Part shown: positions 20,656-29,287 of the stretch, in pieces
How positions within the stretch are numbered: position 1 is the first letter of the stretch
Layout: every line of letters begins with the position of its first letter
NCBI GenBank assembly: GCA_030604525.1
Contig: JAUVVQ010000008.1
Coordinates: forward strand, 1 to 64,000
DNA: 64,000 nt
Reading direction: 5' to 3'
DNA from: Phycisphaerae bacterium
GTDB lineage: Bacteria > Planctomycetota > Phycisphaerae > Sedimentisphaerales > Anaerobacaceae
Notes under the pieces: model-generated
Databases searched by the model: none
Told to the model about the DNA's origin: nothing
What the model saw: only the letters and a program-made list of their open reading frames with translations
Program-made: the position numbers and the translations under genes

Positions 20656-22155
20656 ATGATGTGGAAAAAACCCTCAATTACAAGAGCAGTTCTGGTATGT
20701 TCGCTTTTCGTGTTTGCAGTTTTTTTGGCCGACTGTCAGGCGAAAAAAGTCTATGAGGCAAACTGGCGTTCACTAAAGCAGCACCAGACGCCGCAATGGC
20801 TAAAAGACGGCAAATTCGGGATATATACCCACTGGGGTCCTTATTGCGTGCCGGCTTTCGGCGGAAATGCGACGTGGTATTCACATAATATGTACTTTAA
20901 TAAAAACTCAGAGGCATATAAGCATCAGGTAAAAACATACGGCCCGTTAGAAAAGTTCGGTTATAAAGATTTTATTCCGATGTTCAAAGCGGAGAAATTT
21001 GACGCCGACGAGTGGGCCAAGCTTTTCAAGAAAGCAGGCGCTAAATTTGCAGGCCCTGTGGCAGAACATCACGACGGTTTTGCGATGTGGGATACCAAAT
21101 ATTCGAAGTGGAATGCCGCTAATATGGGTCCAAAGAGGGACGTTGTCGGGGAGCTGGAAAAGGCCATCAAGGGGCAGGGGATGAAGTTTGTCACCGCATT
21201 CCACCATGCAGAGAACTGGTGGTTCTTTCCCGTATGGGACAAGCGATATGATTGCGGCGACCCGAAATATTCCGGCCTTTATGGTCCCATCCACAAAGAA
21301 GGTGAATTGCCCTCCAAAGAATACCTCGACGAATGGTACGGTAAAATTATCGAAGTCATCGATAAATATGAGCCGGACCTTATCTGGTATGATTTCGCAT
21401 TAGGTCAAATGAAGGAGAATTTGCGGAAGGAATTTATGGCTTACTACTACAACAAAGCCGAAGAGCTGGGCAAAGGAGTTGTGGTAACATATAAAGACCA
21501 CGACTTCCCGCCGGGCACCGGCGTCCGGGACCTCGAGCTCGGCAAGATGGCTGATTTAACTTATTATAACTGGATAACAGATTCCTCCGTTGACGACCAG
21601 GGTGCGTGGGGATATGTCAAAACCGCAGGCTACAAATCCGTCAATGAGCTGGTGGATAACCTCGTGGATAGGGTAAGCAAAAACGGCTTCCTTCTGCTGA
21701 ACGTCGGACCGAAATCCGACGGGACAATCCCGGAAGAAGCCAGGAAGCGCCTTTTAGGTATGGGAAAATGGCTCGATGTGAACGGCGAGTCGATTTACGG
21801 GACAACCGCCTGGATGTATTACGGCGAAGGACCTACAAAAATGAAAAGAGGCGGTGGATTCACCGAAGAAGCCCGAAAGGAATATACTCCGGAAGATATT
21901 AGATTTACCGTAAAAGACAATGTCATCTATGCAACCTGCCTGGGCTGGCCTGAAGAGGAAGTCGTTATCGAAAGTTTCGTCGAGAATGAAAATTCCATCG
22001 TCTATCCGGATGAAATCAAATCAGTTGAAATGCTTGGCGTCGATGGTCAGCTTGATTGGGAAATGACAGACGAAGGACTGGTCATCCAGAGGCCTCCGGA
22101 AAGCAAAAAACCCTGCGAGCACGCTTTTGTCTTCAAGATTATCCGTAAAAAATAG
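20656..22155 (+). CDS. GH29 alpha-L-fucosidase (secreted)
   Basis: WLKDGKFGIYTHWGPYCVPAFGGNATWYSHNMY, EHHDGFAMWDTKYSKWNAANMGPKRDVVGEL, GFLLLNVGPKSDGTIPEE; signal peptide; AAAGGAGGAACAAAA upstream. Confidence 0.9.
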   Translation: MMWKKPSITRAVLVCSLFVFAVFLADCQAKKVYEANWRSLKQHQTPQWLKDGKFGIYTHWGPYCVPAFGGNATWYSHNMYFNKNSEAYKHQVKTYGPLEKFGYKDFIPMFKAEKFDADEWAKLFKKAGAKFAGPVAEHHDGFAMWDTKYSKWNAANMGPKRDVVGELEKAIKGQGMKFVTAFHHAENWWFFPVWDKRYDCGDPKYSGLYGPIHKEGELPSKEYLDEWYGKIIEVIDKYEPDLIWYDFALGQMKENLRKEFMAYYYNKAEELGKGVVVTYKDHDFPPGTGVRDLELGKMADLTYYNWITDSSVDDQGAWGYVKTAGYKSVNELVDNLVDRVSKNGFLLLNVGPKSDGTIPEEARKRLLGMGKWLDVNGESIYGTTAWMYYGEGPTKMKRGGGFTEEARKEYTPEDIRFTVKDNVIYATCLGWPEEEVVIESFVENENSIVYPDEIKSVEMLGVDGQLDWEMTDEGLVIQRPPESKKPCEHAFVFKIIRKK

Positions 22156-22186
22156 AGTTTTCCGACGGTAACTTTAACGAATAAAG

Positions 22187-22217
22187 AAGCTCCGGCGTAA
22201 AAACCGGAGCTTTTTTT
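22187..22217 (+). terminator. Rho-independent terminator downstream of the fucosidase
   Basis: aagctccgg cgtaaaaa ccggagctt followed by ttttt. Confidence 0.9.
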
Positions 22218-22286
22218 ATTCGAACCCTCTTGCTTTTTATGAGTTTCAGTGTATCAGGTTTTCACCCGTGAAGGGCAAATTTCCAG

Positions 22287-24923
22287 TTACTTTTTTGACA
22301 ATTCGAAGTCCATCGGCTCGTCGCTTTTCATACGTATCCAGATTACAAGCTCCGGTTTGCCTGTTGTATCGAAAACAACACCCTGCTCAAAATCAGAGCC
22401 GTTTTCCATTTCCCTGCCGTTTATTTCCAATCGAGCTTTTACGTCTCTGCCCGGCCAGTTTTTAATTTCAAAAGCGGGGTGATAAATCGGGGAATCTTCA
22501 CTTCCGTTTAATTCAAATGAAAAGCTGTTCTTTTCAGGCTCAATTTGATATGACCGTTCCTCTGGGTTATAACCTTTGTTCTTAGCACCCGTTACCTTAA
22601 TAAGCTTTGGCGGATTATTCCAGGATTTGGCAAGGGACATAAGCTCTTTGGCTTTTTTGTTTGTCAATCCAACCATCAAATAATCTTCTGTGGGGTTTCC
22701 CCAAACCAAAGATGAATGCGCCGCCCGGTCATTTGCCTCCGCACTTCGTCCGTCCGATGCCATCTGATTAGCTGGATAATGATTAGCCCAGTGAAAAGCG
22801 GAATAATCCCGGCGGACAAGAGGAGGAACAAAAGTTTCGACTGTCGAGCCCGGTGGATAAATATAAAACGGCTTATATTCGGATTTCATATTCACCATTG
22901 TAACACAAGCCGGTTTCGGCTCGCCGGGATAGGGATAATGATAGCTCCAGTCAAATACAATTTTGTTACCTTCTTCGTCAATTACTGTAAACGCTTTGAG
23001 GTCAATATTATCTTCCGGTTTCGTACCCGGTTCGCTGTAAAACATCGTCTCCTGCCAGCCGCCTTCACCACGGGCTACGTAACGAATACCCACACCATCA
23101 GGATAAAAAGTCCAGTACTCATCCGCCCACGGCCCGTTGTCATCATCGTAAGGGAACTTATATCGCACGTCTACTTCAGCATAGCGCCAGTGAACAACAG
23201 CCCGTGCATCCGTATTTTCGATAATCCGAACGTGACTGTGCCGACACTGCTTGTCGGACATATGTTCACAACAGCCGCGGGCCTCATCTTCACCCCATAC
23301 CTCACAGCTCTGGTCACCACACCATTTACCATTATCAGTTACAAATCCAATCCCGTATCTAAGCCCCCGCCAGAAGGCAAATCGTGCGGGGCTATTCTCG
23401 AATTTGACCAGCACATCCGGATGCTCGCTTACCCGCCACATATTATCCCACGTCTCATAGTAGTCCAGCTTGCAATATTCCGCCCCGAAGTTATCCGCTT
23501 TATTACCGTTTGGATTGGCGGGAAAGTGCCTTTCATCCATATCCGGATTCATACGCACATGCTCGCTCGGTTTATATAATTCATACGATTCTTTAATTTG
23601 CTCCCAGCTTAACGGCTCATCGTAGATTTTCACTTCATCAATTAAACCGTCGAAGCCGAAAATTGCCGGATACGTCCACTGACGGTGGGCATTTGTCGCT
23701 CGCATTTTCTCGTTATTCAGACCAATGATTACATCTTTTTCATCCGCCATTCGGATTTTCTCTTCATCAACGTCCGGAGCAATCTCGCGTTTAGTCCTGT
23801 TGCAGCTTATAAGCTCGCCATCGAGGTAAATACAAAGCAAGCCGTCTTCCGTGTCGAACGTCCCAGCTACATGTCTCCACTGAAAACGTTCGAGTTTGTT
23901 CTTACTTATAACTTTCTCCCAGATATTCCCCACTTTGGCCATAAAACCGATGTGACCTGCATCATCAATTCCAAGATAATAACCCCTTTTGCCCCAACTG
24001 CTTTGATGTACGATAGGCGACCATTGCCAGGAATATGCCCCTATCGCAATCCAGGCTTCAACGGTAAAACCGTCACTTACCTGCGGTGCTTGTGACGCAG
24101 ACAATCTAACCGAGGAAAAATAACCATCGAATCCTAAAGCTGTCCCCGAAACGCCTTTTTTCCATAAGCACTTATGTCCGGATATTTCACATTCCGTGCC
24201 TCCGATTGTTTCTTGGGTTAAATCCTTCTGTTGGTAATCGCGGCCAGTCATCCCTTCATTAAACTTCCACCATACCGCCGGCCGGCCAAGGACACCGTGT
24301 ATTATTTTATTCCCTTCTATTGCCACCGCCGGGGCCTTTGTCAAATGGGGCTGCTTGAAGGATATCTCTTCGATGCCGTCTTCGCTCATCCGCAGAACCT
24401 GCCTTGCCAGATTCGCCGGGTCTTGCCAGCTATTAATCTTCTCCGTCCCTTTCCTGATTGTTCGTATCACCTTGCCCGAAGGATATATCCTGAAATACTC
24501 ATCAACAAAGCTATCCCAGCCAAGCTTCGTAAAGTCGGGGACATAACGCCAGTGAACCATGACCTGCTCCGCTGTATTTTTGATTAACCTGACATGCGAA
24601 TAGCGGTTAATCTTATCCGGGCAAATCTTCGTGCCATCGCCTTTGCGTTCAATTATCTCATCGAAATACCATTTTCCTTTATTTGTCTGCAAATAGGGCA
24701 GAAAGCTTGATTCCCGACAAAACGTAACTTTCCCCCCGTCTGAAAGATGAACTACGATATCAGCATACTTGCCGAAGCTGTCCTTGTGCTGCTCACCAAT
24801 ATCAACTTTAGTATAATAGGCATAAAACTCATCCTCGGCCGCCCCGCTTACATTACTGTTTAAAGATACTACTGTTACGACCAAAACCGCAAATAAAAAC
24901 CGCATAAATTTTACCGTCCTCAA
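22287..24923 (-). CDS. Secreted protein with central LamG/concanavalin-like domain flanked by two related domains
   Basis: 878 aa; signal peptide; LamG-3-like GFTVEAWIAIGAYSWQWSPIVHQSSWGKRGYYLGIDDAGHIGFMAKVG...WRHVAGTFD...GLIDEVKIYDEPLS; flanking domains share the pattern ADIVVHLSDGGKVTF../..SHVRLIKNTAEQVMVHWRY. Confidence 0.75.
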   Translation of the reverse strand: MRTVKFMRFLFAVLVVTVVSLNSNVSGAAEDEFYAYYTKVDIGEQHKDSFGKYADIVVHLSDGGKVTFCRESSFLPYLQTNKGKWYFDEIIERKGDGTKICPDKINRYSHVRLIKNTAEQVMVHWRYVPDFTKLGWDSFVDEYFRIYPSGKVIRTIRKGTEKINSWQDPANLARQVLRMSEDGIEEISFKQPHLTKAPAVAIEGNKIIHGVLGRPAVWWKFNEGMTGRDYQQKDLTQETIGGTECEISGHKCLWKKGVSGTALGFDGYFSSVRLSASQAPQVSDGFTVEAWIAIGAYSWQWSPIVHQSSWGKRGYYLGIDDAGHIGFMAKVGNIWEKVISKNKLERFQWRHVAGTFDTEDGLLCIYLDGELISCNRTKREIAPDVDEEKIRMADEKDVIIGLNNEKMRATNAHRQWTYPAIFGFDGLIDEVKIYDEPLSWEQIKESYELYKPSEHVRMNPDMDERHFPANPNGNKADNFGAEYCKLDYYETWDNMWRVSEHPDVLVKFENSPARFAFWRGLRYGIGFVTDNGKWCGDQSCEVWGEDEARGCCEHMSDKQCRHSHVRIIENTDARAVVHWRYAEVDVRYKFPYDDDNGPWADEYWTFYPDGVGIRYVARGEGGWQETMFYSEPGTKPEDNIDLKAFTVIDEEGNKIVFDWSYHYPYPGEPKPACVTMVNMKSEYKPFYIYPPGSTVETFVPPLVRRDYSAFHWANHYPANQMASDGRSAEANDRAAHSSLVWGNPTEDYLMVGLTNKKAKELMSLAKSWNNPPKLIKVTGAKNKGYNPEERSYQIEPEKNSFSFELNGSEDSPIYHPAFEIKNWPGRDVKARLEINGREMENGSDFEQGVVFDTTGKPELVIWIRMKSDEPMDFELSKK

Positions 24924-24927
24924 CTTT

Positions 24928-27651
24928 CTAATTATTTTCTTTCCTCTCGTTTTTTGTTATCGCAAATTTCGTATTTGAGTTTGACCGCATTTTTACCCAG
25001 ATGATTTTTTTCAGCCTGCCGTCGGTATCCCTTACAACCCCCTGCCTGAAATTTTCCCCTGGTTTAATAGTTTTGCCGTTAATTTTCAAATCGGCTTTGC
25101 TTTTACCGCCCCAGTTTTTGATGACAAAACAGGGATTAAAAACCGGAGTGTTCTCCGCTGCTTCCAGCTTAAATGACATCTGCGGTTTGCCAAATTCCAG
25201 AACGTATGCCCTCTGTTCCTTTTTATAACCGCTGCTTAAACATCCCTTGGGACCGGTTAATTTCGGCGCTTCATTCCACGACCTCGACAAGTTCACAAGC
25301 TCCTCAATCCCCAGCTTAGTCATACCTTCCAGTTTCAGCTTTACTCCATAAGGCGCTAACGTATTGGTCCTTTTCTCGTAAAACGGGAAATCGAGATGGG
25401 ACAGGGCCGTATGTCCCACCCGGGTATTATCAAAGCGTTTTCTGCCATCGTTTTTTATTAATGCCACAGGCCAGTGATTCCACGCCAGAAAATCCCCATG
25501 TCCGGCTTTGCCTCCGCTCGACGTCCATCTCTGCGTTAATTCCCTGATAATAATGAACGGGTCGTATTCATCTACATAGTTTACCTTTTGCACACTGATA
25601 TTATTCGGTGCGTCAATCTGGAAATCTCCCTGTTTGCCCCAGTCGTATTCCTTGTATTCGCCCTTTGTATTTGCCATTGTCAAAGTGGTTTTTCTTTGGA
25701 CGATGTTTTCCGGTCCCCTGCCCGGCCCGTAAAGCACCAGGGTCTCCTGCCATTCACGATAACCATCAAAGGTTTTATCGGAAAAGTCACTCCACAGGAC
25801 CATCTTCACCGCCGCAACGCCGTCAGGATAAATATAATAATACCAGTCAGCCCATTCTCCCCAGCCGGTTTTGGAATTCTTATATCCGATATTATGGAAA
25901 ATATCTATCAAGGGATATCGCCAGTGCACCAATACACGGGCATCGGTGTTCTCGAGTATTCTGACGTGGTTGTGGTAATTAACCGTATCAGACATCGGCT
26001 CCTTACAGGGTTTGTCTTCTATACAGAATATCTCGCAAAACTCATTGGAATACCAATTGTTATTTTCAGAAACTATCATCGGGATATATCCGGCACCGTG
26101 CCAGAATATGAATTGCGTAGGGAGTCCGTTGAAATCGACCACGATATCGGCATCCTTACCGAGCCGGAACATATTGTCCCAGGCCTCGTGATAAGAAAGG
26201 TTTGTGTACTTTGCACCGAACCGGTTTTGTTTTGCCGATGCCGGAAGCACCCTCCTGGGCAGAGCAGGGTTTGTCACCTGCCTGCCTGGCGGCTCGTAAT
26301 TTTTAAAGGAGCGTTTTAACAGTCCCGGACTCAAGGCCTTATCATATATTTTCACCTCGTCAATAAGACCGTCAAACGAATACGGACTTTGAAAAGCCAT
26401 TCGCTCCAGATATTTTGCTGCTCTCGGCCTGCCTTTGCCGATTCTCACCGGCTCGGCCGCAGTTTCTACGTCAGAGAACAATTCGCTTTGCTCGGCAATG
26501 ATTTTTGAAGCAATCTGCTCACCGTTCAGGTAAAGAGCTATTCTGCCCGTCGCTTTATCATAAGTCCCCGCCGTATGATACCACCGCCGGGGTGCAAGCT
26601 TCTGCTCAGAGAGAAGCTCATTCCATTGATAGCCGGCACTTACCTTAAAAGCTATATGGCCGTCTGCATCCATACCCAGGAAATATCCTTTTTCGTCTCC
26701 CTGCTGAACAATGGGACACCAGTTCCAGGGATAAGCGCCCACGGCAATCCAGGCCTCGAGCGTCAAGCCGGTCCGCAAATCCGGCGATTTGGATAAAGGC
26801 AGATTCACCTCTGTATTATAACCGTCAAATTGTATGGCGGTTCCTGAAACACCTTTTCTCCAAAGTGTTTTCGGGCCGGGTATGTCGCTGAGATGACCTG
26901 TAATGCTTTCCTTTGTCCTGTCACCGAGGCCCTCATCAAATCGCCAGTATCGCACCGGCTCGGCAACCAGCATCTCCTTTACGGCGCTGCCCTTGACGCT
27001 CTCCGCTTTAACCGTAGAGCTTGGGTATTTAGTCTCTACACTCTTTATGCCGTCCGGACTGAGAGTAAATATCTGCGTTACCTTATTCATCGGGTCCTGC
27101 CAGTCGCTTATTTTTTCCGTTGCCTTTTTAACTTCCCGGGTGACTTTCCGTTCGGGCGTGATTGTGTAGTATTCGTCAACGAAATTAACCTGTTTAACGC
27201 CCCGATTCGGATTGCCCTGCTTAAAGTCGGAAAGATAGCGCCAGTGAACCTCCACCTGTTTGTCGGTATTTTTTATAATTCGGACATAGGAATAGGCATT
27301 TACTTTATCAGGCCTTTCTTCAGTGCCGTCTCCGGTGCGCGGAACTATTTGCTCTACATACCACTTGTCTTTCTTGGTCTTCCAATACGGCAGATAGCTC
27401 GAACCACGCTGGAATACGAATCGCTCTTCATCATTAAAATGCACCACGATGTCGGCATAATCCCCTGTTCGGGAGTATTTCTCAAAGTCCTGGCCGGCAT
27501 CGAGCTTCGTATAGTATGCATAAAAATCGGCCCCGTCGTCCGCTGCTTTTGCAGCCATCAGGCCGCAGCCGAGTAATACAGCGAAGAGTAAGCAGGCACT
27601 TTTGGTAACTCCAATATTTCTTTGAATGCCGGACATCATAAACCCTTTCAT
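24928..27651 (-). CDS. Paralogue of the preceding LamG-containing secreted protein
   Basis: 907 aa; same domain order; LTLEAWIAVGAYPWNWCPIVQQGDEKGYFLGMDADGHIAFKVSAG...WYHTAGTYD...GLIDEVKIYDKALS. Confidence 0.75.
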   Translation of the reverse strand: MKGFMMSGIQRNIGVTKSACLLFAVLLGCGLMAAKAADDGADFYAYYTKLDAGQDFEKYSRTGDYADIVVHFNDEERFVFQRGSSYLPYWKTKKDKWYVEQIVPRTGDGTEERPDKVNAYSYVRIIKNTDKQVEVHWRYLSDFKQGNPNRGVKQVNFVDEYYTITPERKVTREVKKATEKISDWQDPMNKVTQIFTLSPDGIKSVETKYPSSTVKAESVKGSAVKEMLVAEPVRYWRFDEGLGDRTKESITGHLSDIPGPKTLWRKGVSGTAIQFDGYNTEVNLPLSKSPDLRTGLTLEAWIAVGAYPWNWCPIVQQGDEKGYFLGMDADGHIAFKVSAGYQWNELLSEQKLAPRRWYHTAGTYDKATGRIALYLNGEQIASKIIAEQSELFSDVETAAEPVRIGKGRPRAAKYLERMAFQSPYSFDGLIDEVKIYDKALSPGLLKRSFKNYEPPGRQVTNPALPRRVLPASAKQNRFGAKYTNLSYHEAWDNMFRLGKDADIVVDFNGLPTQFIFWHGAGYIPMIVSENNNWYSNEFCEIFCIEDKPCKEPMSDTVNYHNHVRILENTDARVLVHWRYPLIDIFHNIGYKNSKTGWGEWADWYYYIYPDGVAAVKMVLWSDFSDKTFDGYREWQETLVLYGPGRGPENIVQRKTTLTMANTKGEYKEYDWGKQGDFQIDAPNNISVQKVNYVDEYDPFIIIRELTQRWTSSGGKAGHGDFLAWNHWPVALIKNDGRKRFDNTRVGHTALSHLDFPFYEKRTNTLAPYGVKLKLEGMTKLGIEELVNLSRSWNEAPKLTGPKGCLSSGYKKEQRAYVLEFGKPQMSFKLEAAENTPVFNPCFVIKNWGGKSKADLKINGKTIKPGENFRQGVVRDTDGRLKKIIWVKMRSNSNTKFAITKNERKENN

Positions 27652-27879
27652 TCTCTTACAGTCTGGATTTCAGTTTCCTTCTGCGTTTCAAACTCAAATC
27701 GGATAACCGGCTTTCCAGCTCCACTGGTGTATCTTACAATACCCCGCCCCTGCCGGAAATCCTTGCCGGATTCTACCATTTTCCCGCCAATTTGCAAATA
27801 TACTTTTCCTGCACTGCTTTTGGCCTTGATTACCTTCTCAGGAATGGTATGATTACGATGTTTTGAATTGGTTCAGAGG
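27648..27879 (-). pseudogene. Truncated C-terminus of a third member of the same LamG-linked paralogue family
   Basis: Minus-strand reading ...HTIPEKVIKAKSSAGKVYLQIGGKMVESGKDFRQGRGIVRYTSGAGKPVIRFEFETQKETEIQTVRE* aligns with the C-termini of both paralogues (e.g. KSKADLKINGKTIKPGENFRQGVVRDTDGRLKKIIWVKMRS). Its TGA overlaps the ATG of the next gene (ATGA). Confidence 0.65.
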
Positions 27880-27893
27880 AAAAAACGGAGTAT
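27831..27893 (+). repeat. Direct repeat copy A (left of SUMF1-like gene)
   Basis: taccttctcaggaatggtat...ttttgaattggttcagagg resembles 29171-29234. Confidence 0.65.
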
Positions 27894-27977
27894 TTATGCA
27901 AGCACATACCCAAAACCAGCTATTTTATGAAGCGATTGCGGTGCGCTTATTTCTGACTTAAGAGAACCACTACAATT

Positions 27978-27992
27978 TTCCTGAGGAGGTAG
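27978..27992 (+). repeat. 15-bp inverted repeat arm (ttcctgaggaggtag)
   Basis: Exact reverse complement of ctacctcctcaggaa at 29170-29184. Confidence 0.8.
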
Positions 27993-27993
27993 A

Positions 27994-29088
27994 GTGGTGA
28001 GAAATGTAAGAAGAACAATTTGTGTGATGGTAATCGGTATGTGTTTGAGCAATTCGCCGGCAGCGATTGCTGATTGTCCATCGGCTGACGTTACCGGCGA
28101 TTGTTTTGTAGATTTCGAGGATTTCGCACTAATAGCAAATCAGTGGCTTACCGGTGATTCCAATATCCCGGATGATATGGCATATATACCGGACGGAGGG
28201 TTTGAAATGGGAGACCATTTTGCAGAAGGCGATGATGAAGAACTGCCCCTCCACGCTGTATTGCTTGATTCGTTCTTTATGAGCAAATACGAGATAACCA
28301 ACCAGCAGTATTGTGATTATCTCAATTCAGCGTTGGGCAGCGGCTCAATTTACCTATCCAGTAACGTGGTGTGCGGCACCGGGAACAATCAAGACTATTG
28401 CGATACATCAGCAAGCAGTTCTTACAGTCAAATCGTTTACAGCGGAGGTGTTTTCGCTGTTGGTACCAAAGGCGGCCGTGATATGTCAGATGACCCGATG
28501 GTGATGGTAAGCTGGTATGGTTCGGCTGCATATTGTAACTGGCGGAGCAGCGAGGAAGGATACGAGAGTTGCTATAATCTTTCGACCTGGACGTGCGATT
28601 TCTCGAAAAACGGTTACCGTTTAGCTACCGAGGCCGAATGGGAATACGCTGCACGCAGAGGTGAGCACAGTCCGTACTGCCGCTTTCCCTGGGGCGATAC
28701 CATTTCGCATAGCCAGGCGAATTATTACGTTGCCCCCGACAGTTACTCGTACGATGTAAGCCCGACCAGTGGCTATCATCCGGATTGCAATGATGGGATT
28801 TCCCCCTATACGTCGCCTGTGGGTAGTTTCCAAACGAACGGCTACGGCCTGTACGATATGACAGGTAATGTCCGGGAATGGTGCAATGACTGGTATGACT
28901 CAGAGTATTATGGTGCAAGCCCTTATGATAATCCGCAGGGCCCTGCTGGCAGCGGTAGCTATCGTGTTCTTCGCAGCGGCAGCTGGGACGACGCTGCGAA
29001 CAACTGCCGGGTAGCGAATCGCAATCACTACTGCCCCAATAGCCAGTACAACAACATCGGGTTTCGTGTTGTCCTGAACTCGAATTAA
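27994..29088 (+). CDS. Secreted SUMF1/formylglycine-generating-enzyme-fold protein with N-terminal dockerin-like motif
   Basis: Signal peptide; DVTGDCFVDFEDFALIANQWL dockerin-like motif; SUMF1 motifs FEMGDHF...DSFFMSKYEITNQQYCDYLN, GYRLATEAEWEYAARRG, YGLYDMTGNVREWCNDWY, GFRVVL. Confidence 0.85.
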   Translation: MVRNVRRTICVMVIGMCLSNSPAAIADCPSADVTGDCFVDFEDFALIANQWLTGDSNIPDDMAYIPDGGFEMGDHFAEGDDEELPLHAVLLDSFFMSKYEITNQQYCDYLNSALGSGSIYLSSNVVCGTGNNQDYCDTSASSSYSQIVYSGGVFAVGTKGGRDMSDDPMVMVSWYGSAAYCNWRSSEEGYESCYNLSTWTCDFSKNGYRLATEAEWEYAARRGEHSPYCRFPWGDTISHSQANYYVAPDSYSYDVSPTSGYHPDCNDGISPYTSPVGSFQTNGYGLYDMTGNVREWCNDWYDSEYYGASPYDNPQGPAGSGSYRVLRSGSWDDAANNCRVANRNHYCPNSQYNNIGFRVVLNSN

Positions 29089-29169
29089 CCATTTGTACTT
29101 TGTTCCCCGGTGTATGCGCAGTGCCTGAAACAGTTATGCAGCGGCCTACTCGGAACATAATGTTCTTGA

Positions 29170-29234
29170 CTACCTCCTCAGGAATGGTATAACTGCATCG
29201 GTTTTGAATTGGTTCATAGAAAGAAAACAGAAGT
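29170..29234 (+). repeat. Direct repeat copy B plus inverted arm
   Basis: ctacctcctcaggaatggtat...ttttgaattggttcatag; see copy A (27831) and inverted arm (27978). Confidence 0.65.
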
Positions 29235-29287
29235 GTTTTTTGTTGGATTAGTTGAATTGGACAAATAAACAGGAAGGAGAATTAATA

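Noticed and set aside
22716-23579. 287-aa + strand ORF antisense to the LamG-containing gene
   Set aside because: No RBS or recognisable motifs; the opposite strand has clear domain structure.
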